Source: Paraburkholderia diazotrophica
Lineage (GTDB): Bacteria; Pseudomonadota; Gammaproteobacteria; Burkholderiales; Burkholderiaceae
Direction: 5' to 3'
Assembly: GCF_900108945.1 (NCBI RefSeq)
Contig: NZ_FNYE01000004.1
Coordinates: 301,138 to 365,137, forward strand
DNA length: 64,000 nucleotides
Part shown: positions 44,732 through 53,334 of the stretch, in pieces
How the letters are laid out: each line of letters opens with the position of its first letter
Position numbering within the stretch: position 1 is the stretch's first letter
Program-made: the position numbers and the translations under genes
Notes under the pieces: model-generated
The model's input: the letters and a program-made list of their open reading frames with translations, nothing else
Told to the model about the DNA's origin: nothing
Databases searched by the model: none

Positions 44732-46177
44732 ATGGTGCGCCTCACAAGAAATTCGGCCGATCAAATCCAGCGCCTGCTGGGCCTCACAATATTGCTGGTG
44801 TCCTTGATCTTCGATGTAGCGCTTGCGACTACGCCCGGGAAACCGGAGGCGCAGGTCGTGTCCGGTCCCGGTCCGACGGTATCATGCAAGCCTCCTTTTA
44901 TCACTCGACCGCAGCCAACGCTTCCCAAAGGCTTTACCGAACAGATTCTCTTCAGCGGCTGCCTCAATCAGCCGACCGCGCTAAGCTTCAGTGCAGACAT
45001 GACGCTCGCGTTCGTTGCGGAAAAGGGGGGCAAGGTCTGGAAATGCGATCTATCGGCGTCAACGTGCACGCAATTGGCCGACCTCGGCAGTGAAGTCTGC
45101 AACGACGCGGACCGAGGGCTTCTCGGGCTCGCGGTCGACCCGCTGAACGCACAAAACGTCTACGTGCTTTATACGACGCCTTCCGCTGGGGTGCCATGTA
45201 CCGGAAACGTTGTTACAGGCGGGCAACTGTCCCGCTTGTCGCCGGTAAATGGGACGGTGACCGAGACCAAAATCCTTCCCGCCAGCACGGCGTCGAGTCA
45301 GCCCTGGTGCTTTTACTACACGTCTCATAGCATCGGCGGGTTGGCTTTCGGCTCGGACAATACAACGTTGTACGTCAGCGCGGGCGATGGCGCCAGCTTC
45401 GATACGGTCGACTACGGTCAGTTGGATACGGCTTGCGGTGACGGCATGAACCTCCCGCAGGGTGCATTTCGCAGCCTGCAACTGAATTCGCCACCTTACA
45501 TTGATGGAGTCGTTCTCGCCGTCACGAACTTGAGCGCTGCCACTCCGGGCATAGCAGTCGTGGCAACAGGGTTGCGCAATCCTTTCCGCTTTGCGGTCAA
45601 TCCCGTCAACCACGATTTGTACATCGGCAATGTAGGCTGGAACGCGTGGGAGTCTATCGATCATCTGAGCAATGCCGGGCAAAACTTTGGCTGGCCGTGC
45701 TTCGAAGGATGGGATCCGGCAACCGGCGCGGCGGCATCACAGCTGGATTATCGAAACCCGATGAAAACGGGGAACACAAACTACTGTGCGGGCATGAGCG
45801 CGTCTGCACCGTTTTTCGCGTATGCGCATGGAAGTTACGTCACTCCGGCCGACAGCAAGGCGAAGACGTGTGGCGGCAGGCCGTCGGGCGGCGGCCCGGA
45901 TCAGAACGGCAGTGTCATATCGGCCGTCGGGTTCACGGATAACAGCAGCACGACCTATCCGGCCATCTATAAAAACGCACTGTACTTCGGCGATTACCTG
46001 CGCAAATGCATCTGGATGATTCAGATGCCGCCGCCGAACAATACGTCCCTGCCACAGCCACAGTCGTTTGCCAAAGGCCTTCAGGGCGGAGCGGTGGACT
46101 TGAAGGCCGGTCCGAATGGCGATCTGTTTTACGTGGATCTGGTCACGAGCACCATTCGCCGAATTACGCATCAGTAG
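44732..46177 (+). CDS. Secreted PQQ-dependent sugar dehydrogenase-like protein (GSDH family)
   Basis: A 481-aa six-bladed beta-propeller protein of the soluble glucose/sorbosone dehydrogenase type. A signal peptide is present (LLGLTILLVSLIFDVALA, about 15-32). Family segments are CNDADRGLLGLAVDP (about 118-132), SHSIGGLAFGSDNTTLYVSAGDG and ATGLRNPFRFAVNPVNHDLYIGNVGWNAWESIDH-like sequence around 278-310, including conserved Arg-Asn-Pro and Trp residues near the PQQ pocket. Members oxidise aldose sugars with PQQ in the periplasm, though many relatives have no proven substrate. It has many Cys, suggesting disulfides. Third-position GC is lower than in the urease genes, in line with acquisition. 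Confidence 0.82.
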   Translation: MVRLTRNSADQIQRLLGLTILLVSLIFDVALATTPGKPEAQVVSGPGPTVSCKPPFITRPQPTLPKGFTEQILFSGCLNQPTALSFSADMTLAFVAEKGGKVWKCDLSASTCTQLADLGSEVCNDADRGLLGLAVDPLNAQNVYVLYTTPSAGVPCTGNVVTGGQLSRLSPVNGTVTETKILPASTASSQPWCFYYTSHSIGGLAFGSDNTTLYVSAGDGASFDTVDYGQLDTACGDGMNLPQGAFRSLQLNSPPYIDGVVLAVTNLSAATPGIAVVATGLRNPFRFAVNPVNHDLYIGNVGWNAWESIDHLSNAGQNFGWPCFEGWDPATGAAASQLDYRNPMKTGNTNYCAGMSASAPFFAYAHGSYVTPADSKAKTCGGRPSGGGPDQNGSVISAVGFTDNSSTTYPAIYKNALYFGDYLRKCIWMIQMPPPNNTSLPQPQSFAKGLQGGAVDLKAGPNGDLFYVDLVTSTIRRITHQ

Positions 46178-46328
46178 TTCGCGGGTACTGGGAAAACTCA
46201 GGTGGAGCGCGTATCCATACCCTTCCGAAAGGACGTGTACACGAAGCCGGCGCGGAGAGCGATTGACAGCCATTGAACATCGCTGGCAGCCCATAAAGTG
46301 GGCTTGCAAATGAGCCGGGCCGCGCATG

Positions 46329-46369
46329 CCAGGCAGTGTTTGTTCGGCTGATTCGCGAACAAAACCTGG
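46329..46369 (+). terminator. Imperfect long hairpin downstream of the dehydrogenase gene
   Basis: CCAGG...TTTGTTCG pairs with CGAACAAA...CCTGG with one unequal internal loop. There is no T-run, so it may act as an RNA stabiliser or factor-dependent terminator. Confidence 0.35.
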
Positions 46370-46565
46370 TGCCAGATTGCACGGCAGGTCCTTCATATCC
46401 GTCTTCTCGAAAACTCGTCCACTACGGTTCCCGGGGCAATTATGCGAATGCTTCCGGGCCGATTGTCGGCGCGGAAAACTATCATCTAGCACCCATTATG
46501 TGAAAGATTTCTCATTTCGTTGCACTGGGGCGTCTTATGATCGTGTCGAAACGCACGGGATCGAT

Positions 46566-46646
46566 TTATACCTTGTAATCATATAACAGGGTATAAGGCT
46601 TTGACGCGTCGCTACTTATACCCTACGATGAAATACTCAGGTATAA
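46566..46646. promoter_or_regulatory. Two identical operator-like dyads, TTATACC-N17-GGTATAA
   Basis: TTATACC occurs at 46566-46572 and 46616-46622, and GGTATAA at 46590-46596 and 46640-46646. Each pair is an inverted repeat with a 17-base spacer, and the second dyad starts exactly 50 bases after the first. The inner half sites extend to a perfect GGGTATAAG / CTTATACCC pair. The last half site touches the AAGGAGG ribosome-binding site of the nucleotidyltransferase gene. Confidence 0.65.
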
Positions 46647-46660
46647 GGAGGAACGGCGAT

Positions 46661-47698
46661 ATGGCCAGCTTCCATAACGAAGCTCTGCAAACCCTGTATG
46701 CCTCTGTCACCGAACGGGCCAGTGCACAACCGATTGTTCCGTTGCATTCTCCCGGTTCGGCAGCTCAAAAGACCGTCGACGGAAAAACCTACACCTACTG
46801 GAGGGTGTATCTCGCTTCGGGAAAGCACAGGGAAACCTCACTGGGCCGTACTGGCGAACCGGCCACCGACGCGGCGCTTGAGGCGAAAATGCTTGAGAGC
46901 GCGGAAATGCGCTCGCTCGCGGCAGACGCCCAGATTTTGCGTAAGGCAGGCTTCGCTGCTGCCGACAACTCAGCAGCGCTAACCATCGCAACGCTCTTTA
47001 ATGCCGGCATCTTCAGCCACGGCGGGGTGCTTGTCGGCTCTCACGCCTTTGGCGCGCTCCTGAACGGTCTCGGCGTTCGCCTGCCCGCGAACTACAGGAC
47101 CGAGGACATCGACATCGGAAGCACGGGTTCTATTACGGTGGCGATCCCGGAAGACCGCAGCTTTCTCGATATCCTGTGTGACATAGGCATTCCCTTTCTC
47201 GAGGTGCCGGAACTGGATTCGCGAAAGCCATCAACCTCGTTCAAGGCGCGAGGCCAGCCCCTAAAGGTCGACTTGCTCGTGCCGGGCACCGAAGCTTATG
47301 AGACGAAACCCCTGCCGCAGCTGCGCGCACACGCGACTGGGCTCCCGTACTTCGGATATCTGGTCTCGAATCCGGCGCGCGGCTTCGTCCTCGGGAAGGA
47401 ACATGTCGTCCCGGTAATGCTGCCGGACCCCGCGAGGTTTGCTCTCCACAAGCTTGTCGTGAGCACACTTCGCGACCCGTCGCGCGCCGTTAAGGCAGAG
47501 AAGGACCAACGGCAAGCCGCAACGCTGATTGATGCACTGACGGAGCGGTTTCCAGACTGGTTGACGGCTGCTGCCGATGAACTGGAGAAGGCTGCACGAA
47601 CACGAGTCAGGGCGGCGGCCGCCCAAATCCTAACTCTTGTACCCAACCTGTCAGAGCGTGCTCGGGACTTTCTGGCTGATTTGGGCGCAGAGACGTAG
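46661..47698 (+). CDS. GSU2403-type nucleotidyltransferase-fold protein
   Basis: A 345-aa protein of the nucleotidyltransferase superfamily that I place with the GSU2403 (NTP_transf_8) group. The core shows GVLVGSHAFGALLNGLG (122-138), the metal-binding pair D149 and D151 in RTEDIDIG and a third acidic residue D204 in LKVDLLVPG, the expected G-S...DxD...D order. The first 100 residues are helical and may be a regulatory domain (YTYWRVYLASGKHRETSLGR). Relatives include toxin components of AbiEii/MNT-like systems, but no antitoxin gene is adjacent here. The start at 46661 is favoured by AAGGAGG 8 bases upstream over the ATG at 46601, which overlaps the operators. Confidence 0.75.
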   Translation: MASFHNEALQTLYASVTERASAQPIVPLHSPGSAAQKTVDGKTYTYWRVYLASGKHRETSLGRTGEPATDAALEAKMLESAEMRSLAADAQILRKAGFAAADNSAALTIATLFNAGIFSHGGVLVGSHAFGALLNGLGVRLPANYRTEDIDIGSTGSITVAIPEDRSFLDILCDIGIPFLEVPELDSRKPSTSFKARGQPLKVDLLVPGTEAYETKPLPQLRAHATGLPYFGYLVSNPARGFVLGKEHVVPVMLPDPARFALHKLVVSTLRDPSRAVKAEKDQRQAATLIDALTERFPDWLTAAADELEKAARTRVRAAAAQILTLVPNLSERARDFLADLGAET

Positions 47699-48125
47699 AC
47701 CTGACTCATTGCTCGCCTGACACGATTAACCTCACGCCAACGGGCGGCGCTTCGACGGCTTTTGTACGCCCGCACAAGAGCTGCACCGGTCCATCATCCG
47801 CGGCTAGGGTTACCGCCGACATCGGCTTTGCAAGTACGAGAAGAGATATCCGTGGACCCACGGACTCCATGTCGAAGACGTGGGTTCCGGGATCTTCCTT
47901 TCGCCATGCGCTTTCCTTGTCGTGGGCATCGTTGTGGTCCCGGGCTTTTCGCTCGACAGGGACGCAGGATATCGGATAAAGAGCCCGCAGAACGCGCGCA
48001 AGACGCGCTTGTTGCCGGTGATTCAGGGGCCGCTCCAGTGACCGCGAAGGCGTGAACTAGCGCGCGTCATCGTCAACTGTTCAACTTTGGCACGGCAAGC
48101 CGGACCAACAGGCACGCCGGGTCGG

Positions 48126-48273
48126 TCGGGCAAGACGACTCTGCTCGAAATGCTCTGCAAGGCGATGTGCGACAAGTACGACCTCGTGGCGATTACGAAC
48201 GATATCTACACGAAGGAAGACCAGCGTCGGCTGACGGTAGCGGGCGCACTGCCCGCCGAACGCATCATGGGCG
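48126..48273 (+). pseudogene. Fragment of ureG
   Basis: These 148 bases align without gaps to 43564-43711 of the intact ureG; I count nine mismatches, about 94% identity. They encode [14 protein letters not shown] and [27 protein letters not shown], in the same orientation as ureG. The sequence before and after is unrelated, so the first 20 or so and the last 140 residues are missing. Frame remains open but key residues such as CPH and NKTD are absent, so no GTPase is made. Confidence 0.88.
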
Positions 48274-48619
48274 CGGCGTTATGGCATCACACACTCAGTG
48301 ACCCCTTCGTCAGCGGTCTGAGAAAGGATTATTACGTTGATCGGAAACGTCTCGTCCGAATTCGTGGCGTGACACGGAGCTTGCAACGCCGTTGATTATT
48401 GTCGTTTGCTCATCGGTTAGCGAGGATTCGATGTTTAATCTCAAACCTTCTATTTCACGGAGAGCCACGCAGCGACTTTCTCTATGCACTTGTCAAATTC
48501 GCCGTAATCAATTGCCGGCGAAATGACTCCCGGCATGACGTTGCCTTCCAGCTCGTCAGATTCACTCGATTGCCGCCATGGGCGGTCAGCGATGCGGTTC
48601 TTGCCTATCTCGTCACTGG

Positions 48620-48799
48620 TTATTCGAAGGCTTTCAAAGTGATCCGATGATGCAATTCCAGCCCTTTCCGCAATCCACGATAGTCGTGTCGAATCTCGGT
48701 CAGCGCCTCGATCTGTCCCACCTTCTTTAGCAGCCTCGTATCGCTCGCGAATGCCGCATGAGCAATTGGGAAAGCGATACCAACAAAGTCGTGATACAT
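48620..48799 (-). CDS. Possible 59-aa protein downstream of fic
   Basis: A frame starting MYHDFVGIAFPIAHAAFASD and ending HHRITLKAFE, 24 bases downstream of the Fic stop on the same strand. It is helical in character, with an amphipathic pattern and no membrane segment. I do not recognise a family. Another open frame overlaps it on the same strand, so a frameshifted longer gene is possible. Low confidence. Confidence 0.25.
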   Translation of the reverse strand: MYHDFVGIAFPIAHAAFASDTRLLKKVGQIEALTEIRHDYRGLRKGLELHHRITLKAFE

Positions 48800-48823
48800 A
48801 TCCTCGCGTCCACTCGCAGCAGC

Positions 48824-49573
48824 TCAAGAATCTGGATAGCAGTCAGTCAAAAAGGCCATCATCTCCGCAGCGTCTTTCGACACATAAAAGCGCACCATCT
48901 TTTCGTTGAAGTCATTCGCGCGCTGCGCCGGCACGCTGATCGCGTCCAGACCATTTGACATCAGCACGCCGTTCATCATGAAGCGCGAAGTACGCTTGTT
49001 GCCATCGAAGAAAAACTGCTGCAATGCGCCGAACAGAAAGAACGCGCAGCCGCGTTCGTAAGCGTCGGGTACCTGTTCGACAAGAGCTCGCGTTCCCGCG
49101 GCGAATACACGATTCAACTCGGGCGCGCCTGGAACCGTCGGCAGCGGCGTATAACGCCCCTTCTCGCCGAGGCCGACGTCAGGCGTATAGTGCACCTCTT
49201 CTCCTTCGCCACGAAACACGCCCCATTCGAGCGCTTCGTTACGCGCGACGATGCGATGCAAGTTACAAAACGTGAGTTTGTCCAGTGCGAAGCGCCCATT
49301 CTGGACAAGCGAAAGCAGATGCTTCGAACTTTCGGCCAGATTCAACACCTGCTCCTGATCCGAAACCTTGCGGCCACCTACCGTCACGCCGTCGAGCAAT
49401 GTCTTGACTTCCGGGTACGTGAACGGATTTCCCTCCAGTACGCTCGCATCCCACACGAATTCCGGCAGCATTCGATGAAAGCGGAAGCAGACGCGCTTGA
49501 TCGAGTGCGTCGGCAGATCGCGAGGAACGGCGGCCCTATCCCACTGGAATCCAAGGTCTGTAAAAAGCGTCAT
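48824..49573 (-). CDS. Fic/DOC-family protein with Gln at the catalytic His position
   Basis: A 249-aa Fic-domain protein. The Fic loop reads QFFFDGNKRTSR (186-197) instead of the canonical HPFxxGNGR or its HxFxDxNKR variants, so the His that activates the target hydroxyl is replaced by Gln186; the anion-binding GNKR is kept. A segment ASVLEGNPFTYPEV (43-56) looks like the start of the Fic fold with an inhibitory-motif-like LEGN, but lacks Ser/Thr at the expected place. Fic proteins normally AMPylate proteins. A Gln variant occurs in some Fic subfamilies and may be inactive or use other chemistry. It stands alone in accessory DNA, with no obvious antitoxin. Confidence 0.85.
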   Translation of the reverse strand: MTLFTDLGFQWDRAAVPRDLPTHSIKRVCFRFHRMLPEFVWDASVLEGNPFTYPEVKTLLDGVTVGGRKVSDQEQVLNLAESSKHLLSLVQNGRFALDKLTFCNLHRIVARNEALEWGVFRGEGEEVHYTPDVGLGEKGRYTPLPTVPGAPELNRVFAAGTRALVEQVPDAYERGCAFFLFGALQQFFFDGNKRTSRFMMNGVLMSNGLDAISVPAQRANDFNEKMVRFYVSKDAAEMMAFLTDCYPDS

Positions 49574-49690
49574 GTCGGTGATGTCGAATGAAGCGCGTCG
49601 AGTTCAGCAAACACGCTTTCCATACAAGAGTAGCTGCAGAATATACGAATTAGTGCCACGTCCGAACCGCAATTGCGCGCCTGACCTCAC

Positions 49691-50992
49691 TCATTCCGGC
49701 AACAACGTAGTCAACACCTTAACCGTCCGCGCCGTCGCCCCGCGATGGCGCGCAGCGAACGCCGATGCCGCCGCGCCCATCGCCGCACGGCGCGGCTTGT
49801 CCTCGAACAGCTCGCGCAGCACGCGTGCGAGACCGGCGGGATCGTCGACCTGCACGCATGCGCCCGCCGCGACGGCATCGGCTGTCGCCTGCGTGAAGTT
49901 GAACACGTGCGGCCCGATCAGCACGGGCACGCCGACGCCGCAAGCCTCGATCAGATTCTGCCCGCCCAGCGGCAACAGGCTGCCGCCGATGAACGCCACA
50001 TCCGACGCCGCATAGTAAGCGCCCAGCTCGCCCATCGAATCACCGAGCAGCACCTTGACGTCGCGCGGCAAGTTTTTCGCGGCGCCCTGACCCGCAGCCA
50101 CTGCGCCCGCAGGCGCCCACTCCGAACGGCGCACGCAACGCAAGCCTTTCTTCTCGACGAGCGCCGCCACTTCATTGAAACGCTGCGGATGACGCGGCAC
50201 GAGAACCAGCAGCGCATCGTCGATAGCGAGCGCGTCGAGCGCCTGCAACACCAGTTCCTCTTCACCCTCGCGCGTGCTCGCCGCGACCCACACGGGACGC
50301 GTGCCGATGGCCGCGCGCCACGCATGTCCGCGCGCCGCGAGTTCGGGCGGCGTGTTCATGTCGAACTTCAGATTGCCGAGCACGGCCACGTTGCGCGCGC
50401 CCAGAGCGGAGAGCCGCGTCGCATCCGACGGACTCTGCGCGAGCACGCGCGCAAAGCCGCCGAACACGCCGCGCGTCGCGTTGCCGAACTTCGCCGCGCG
50501 ACGGTACGACCGCTCCGACATCCGCGCGTTCGTCAGCACGAGCGGCACGTCCGCGCGACGGCATTCGTCGATCAGCGTCGGCCAGACTTCCGTTTCCATC
50601 ACGAGACCGACGGAGGGCCGCCAGGCCTTCAGAAAACGCCGCACGGCATGCGGCATGTCATACGGCAGATAGCAGCGCAGCACGCGGTCGCCGAAGATCT
50701 GCACGCCCGTCGCGCGGCCGCTCGGCGTCATGTGCGTGAGCAGGATGCGCGCGTCGGGCCGCGCCTTGATGAGCGCGTCGATCAGCGGCTGCGCCGCGCG
50801 CGTCTCGCCCACGGACACGGCATGGACCCAGATCAGCGGTGTATCGTCTTCGGGCACGCGACCGCGCGCATAGCCGAAGCGCTCGCCGATATGCTCGCGA
50901 TAGCCGCGCTCCTTGCGCGACCGGATCAAGAGCCGCAACACCGCCAGCGGCGCGATCAGCCACCACAGCGCGTTATAGACGACCCTCAGCAT
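49691..50992 (-). CDS. waaA: 3-deoxy-D-manno-octulosonic acid (Kdo) transferase
   Basis: A 433-aa inner-membrane-anchored GT-B glycosyltransferase that adds Kdo to lipid A. The N-terminal anchor ALWWLIAPLAVLRLLIRSRKERGYREHIGERFGY and the LIWVHAVSVGETRAAQPLI segment (about 60-80) are characteristic; the acceptor-side Glu is in VHAVSVGE. The C-terminal half has the nucleotide-sugar site around FIGGSLLPLGGQNLIEA. I chose the start at 50992, which begins MLRVVYNALWW. It is followed upstream by the Kdo hydroxylase gene with an 88-base gap, on the same strand, as part of an LPS inner-core set. Confidence 0.94.
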   Translation of the reverse strand: MLRVVYNALWWLIAPLAVLRLLIRSRKERGYREHIGERFGYARGRVPEDDTPLIWVHAVSVGETRAAQPLIDALIKARPDARILLTHMTPSGRATGVQIFGDRVLRCYLPYDMPHAVRRFLKAWRPSVGLVMETEVWPTLIDECRRADVPLVLTNARMSERSYRRAAKFGNATRGVFGGFARVLAQSPSDATRLSALGARNVAVLGNLKFDMNTPPELAARGHAWRAAIGTRPVWVAASTREGEEELVLQALDALAIDDALLVLVPRHPQRFNEVAALVEKKGLRCVRRSEWAPAGAVAAGQGAAKNLPRDVKVLLGDSMGELGAYYAASDVAFIGGSLLPLGGQNLIEACGVGVPVLIGPHVFNFTQATADAVAAGACVQVDDPAGLARVLRELFEDKPRRAAMGAAASAFAARHRGATARTVKVLTTLLPE

Positions 50993-51080
50993 CGGGCTTC
51001 CACGCGCGGCGTCGCGGGCGTCATGAGCATCGCCGTGCACGTGGCGCCCGGCATCGGGTGAACGAGAGCAAGCGCGTCGT

Positions 51081-51965
51081 TCAAACCAGCGCCCTGCCCT
51101 TCAGGCGTTCGAGGATGCCGAGCGGCGCGCATTCCGGCTGCGCCATCGACTTGACGGGCAGGAAGAATGTCTGCTCCATCATGAACTGGCCGGACATCAC
51201 CGCATGCGATGTCTGGTCCGAGAAGCACACCCACACGCTGCCTGGCGGAAACGGCATCGTCTCTTGCCGCGACGACTTCTGATAATCGAGATCGGCTTTC
51301 ATCCCGTCGTGCAGATTCAGCATCAGATGGTCGTACTCGCTGCGCGGCGACTTCGTCACGTGCACCAGATTCAGCAGCCACGCGGAGCCCGGCATCTGCG
51401 GCCTGATGCGCGGCAGGAAGCGTTTCGCCATGTCCTCGAAGGGCTCGCCCACGCGCCACACGCGCGGCGTGCCGTTCGGATTGACGTTCGTGAACACGCG
51501 CAGGATGCGCTCGCCATAGTTGGGACGGGACGGGAAAGCATCGACGTGCAGGCGGCTGTCGTCCTTGCGCCACGACGTCTGACGCGTTTCCACCTGATGC
51601 AAACGCAGGCTCGTCGGCGCGACGCGCAGCTTGCCGATGTACTCGGGAAAGAGTCCGTCGACGAGCGTTCGCGCATTCGACTGGTAGCGCGCAATCAGCG
51701 CGCGCACGGCCGACTGCGTGACGGCGTCACCGAGCACGCCATGCAGCGCGCCGCCGTTCGGTTCGAGGCTGATGTTCTTGCGCTTCGGATCGGCGAGCGC
51801 GGGATCGAGCAACGCGCGCTCGCCGCCGTCGATCGCAAAAGCGAGGTTCGGGAAATACAACACCTTGCCGCGCTCGACGCCGGCGAGCAGCGTCTCGCGC
51901 GGCACGGACAGGTTCTTGCCATGCCAGTCGGCGCTTGCTACTTCGATGATCTGGGATTCGCTCAT
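51081..51965 (-). CDS. kdoO: Kdo 3-hydroxylase (Kdo dioxygenase)
   Basis: A 294-aa protein of the Kdo hydroxylase family, which uses Fe2+, 2-oxoglutarate and O2 to convert Kdo in lipid A precursors to Ko, a known feature of Burkholderia and Yersinia LPS. An HxD iron-ligand pair H140 and D142 is in RLHVDAFPSRP, and RVFTNVNPNGTPRVWRVGEPF (about 156-176) is strongly conserved; the distal His is likely in SHAVMSGQ. The product would act right after WaaA, whose gene is next. The start at 51965 is set by MSESQIIEVASADWHG. Confidence 0.88.
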   Translation of the reverse strand: MSESQIIEVASADWHGKNLSVPRETLLAGVERGKVLYFPNLAFAIDGGERALLDPALADPKRKNISLEPNGGALHGVLGDAVTQSAVRALIARYQSNARTLVDGLFPEYIGKLRVAPTSLRLHQVETRQTSWRKDDSRLHVDAFPSRPNYGERILRVFTNVNPNGTPRVWRVGEPFEDMAKRFLPRIRPQMPGSAWLLNLVHVTKSPRSEYDHLMLNLHDGMKADLDYQKSSRQETMPFPPGSVWVCFSDQTSHAVMSGQFMMEQTFFLPVKSMAQPECAPLGILERLKGRALV

Positions 51966-52147
51966 GATCGCCTTTTCAAAGCGGATGGAACCGGGCGGGC
52001 GCAACGACTAGGCACCGGGGCCGCGCCGTGTGCCCACGCCCTTCCTGCTGCGCATCGCGGCATCCGGCTGCCATGCGGGATACACGCATGGAACGCAGGA
52101 CACATCAACGGAAACGGCACGCGGCCATCACGCATCGCCGCGCCGCA

Positions 52148-53149
52148 TCAGAGCAGGCCGAACCCGGCCAGCGCGGATTTCACCTGCTGCAGCGTCGGCG
52201 GTTGGCCCGCCGTACCGAGATTCACGACGTTCGGCGACCAGTAGCCGCCCGTACGCCATGAAGTGGCGAAATTGTACAACTCGACCGTCGGCCGCTTCAG
52301 CGCGGCTGCGATGTGAACGAGACCTGTATCAACCCCGACTGTCGCGGCGGCGCCCTCGATCAGACCGACCACGGCCGGCAGCGACAGTTTCGGTGGCACG
52401 ATCGCGGCCGCGCCGAACTCTTTCGCGAGACGCTCGCTCGTCGCGCGCTCGTCGTCGCTGCCCCACGGCAAAACGATCGAGGCGCCGCGCCGCACCAACG
52501 ATTGCCCGAGCTCGATCCACGCGTTATCGGGCCATTGCTTGTCGGCGCGTGACGTCGCATGCACGAACACCACATACGGCACGGGCAGATTCAGTTGCGC
52601 TTCGGAGAGCGCGAGCGCCGCACGGCGCGTGTCGAGGCCGAAGTCGATGTCGTCGGTGGCCCGCGGCGCGGGGTCATCGAGCGCTGCGGCCACCAGTTGC
52701 CGCGTGCGTTCGACGACATGCGTGCGCGGCTCGATCGGCACGCGCCGGTCGTAGAAAAAACGCACGGGCCACTCGAAGCCCGCGCCGTCCGTGCGATTGC
52801 CGAGGCCGACGAGCGGCCCGCGCGCCATCTTCGCGACCCACGCGGTCTTGATGAGCCCCTGGCAGTCGATCACGAGATCGTAATTCCCGGCGGCGAGCGC
52901 GCGGCGGAATGCGCCGATCTCGCGCCAGTTGTCGATGGAGAGAATGCGCTTGCGCCACCGCCGCAGCGATACCGGGATCGCGCGCCGCACGCCGTGCACC
53001 AGTTCCACCAGCTTGACGAAGCTCTCTTCGACGAGCCAGTCGATCTGCGCGTCGGGATGGCGACGGCGAATGTCGGCGATGACGGGCATGTTGTGAACGA
53101 CGTCGCCCAGCGACGACACTCTCACGATCAGTATCTTTTGCGCGCTCAA
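52148..53149 (-). CDS. waaC: ADP-heptose:LPS heptosyltransferase I
   Basis: A 333-aa GT9 enzyme that adds the first heptose to the Kdo of the inner core. It opens KILIVRVSSLGDVVHNMPVI with the acceptor-site Asp, and has the donor-side region HATSRADKQWPDNAWIELG and VGVDTGLVHIAAALKRPTVELYN typical of WaaC. It is upstream of the Kdo hydroxylase gene on the same strand with about 180 bases between, where nothing else is evident. Together with waaA and kdoO it forms an LPS inner-core group. Confidence 0.93.
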   Translation of the reverse strand: MSAQKILIVRVSSLGDVVHNMPVIADIRRRHPDAQIDWLVEESFVKLVELVHGVRRAIPVSLRRWRKRILSIDNWREIGAFRRALAAGNYDLVIDCQGLIKTAWVAKMARGPLVGLGNRTDGAGFEWPVRFFYDRRVPIEPRTHVVERTRQLVAAALDDPAPRATDDIDFGLDTRRAALALSEAQLNLPVPYVVFVHATSRADKQWPDNAWIELGQSLVRRGASIVLPWGSDDERATSERLAKEFGAAAIVPPKLSLPAVVGLIEGAAATVGVDTGLVHIAAALKRPTVELYNFATSWRTGGYWSPNVVNLGTAGQPPTLQQVKSALAGFGLL

Positions 53150-53159
53150 GAAAGGGAAA

Positions 53160-53178
53160 ACGCCGGCTGATCCGGCGT
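53160..53178 (-). terminator. Small hairpin with T-run just upstream of waaC
   Basis: ACGCCGG-N5-CCGGCGT with TTTT following on the minus strand. It lies 11 bases before the waaC start and after the stronger terminator of the upstream gene, so it may be a second stop or an attenuator for waaC. Confidence 0.5.
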
Positions 53179-53229
53179 CAGGGTGCGTGGAAAGGACGCA
53201 ATTTTAGCGCGCCCGACGTAAATGGCATG

Positions 53230-53266
53230 AAAAAACGCGGCGCGGTAAGCATACCTTGCGCCGCGT
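53230..53266 (-). terminator. Rho-independent terminator of the phosphomannomutase gene
   Basis: ACGCGGCGC pairs with GCGCCGCGT across a 14-base loop and is followed on the minus strand by six T. It separates the mutase gene from the waaC unit. Confidence 0.8.
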
Positions 53267-53334
53267 CGGGTTTTGTCGCTCTGGCCGGCTATGCGCGGGC
53301 ACGGCACATAGCCGCACCCGCCATTCGCCGAGGA

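Larger units (their letters stand above)
46178..46660. other. Intergenic region before the nucleotidyltransferase gene
   Basis: No gene is supported. It contains a hairpin TTTGTTCG-N9-CGAACAAA (46339-46363) within a longer imperfect CCAGG...CCTGG stem, which may end the dehydrogenase transcript, then an AT-rich promoter-like stretch with four TTATACC/GGTATAA half sites listed separately. Confidence 0.55.
47699..48823. other. 1.1-kb mosaic region with gene fragments
   Basis: Between the nucleotidyltransferase and Fic genes no complete gene is supported. From left to right it contains a 77-codon stop-to-stop frame (47808-48041) with a hydrophobic stretch FLVVGIVVVPGF and no clear start, a diverged ureG piece (48126-48273), and a 59-codon minus-strand frame (48620-48799) listed separately. 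Base composition falls to the right. The fragments suggest repeated insertion and deletion. Confidence 0.55.

Noticed and set aside
46601..46660. Upstream ATG of the nucleotidyltransferase gene
   Set aside because: It would run through the operator half sites, has no Shine-Dalgarno sequence, and the ATG at 46661 is preceded by AAGGAGG.
48087..48395. A 102-codon frame covering the ureG fragment as a possible functional small GTPase
   Set aside because: Only 49 codons are ureG-like. The P-loop is cut at its start, and the metal-binding and NKTD motifs are absent.
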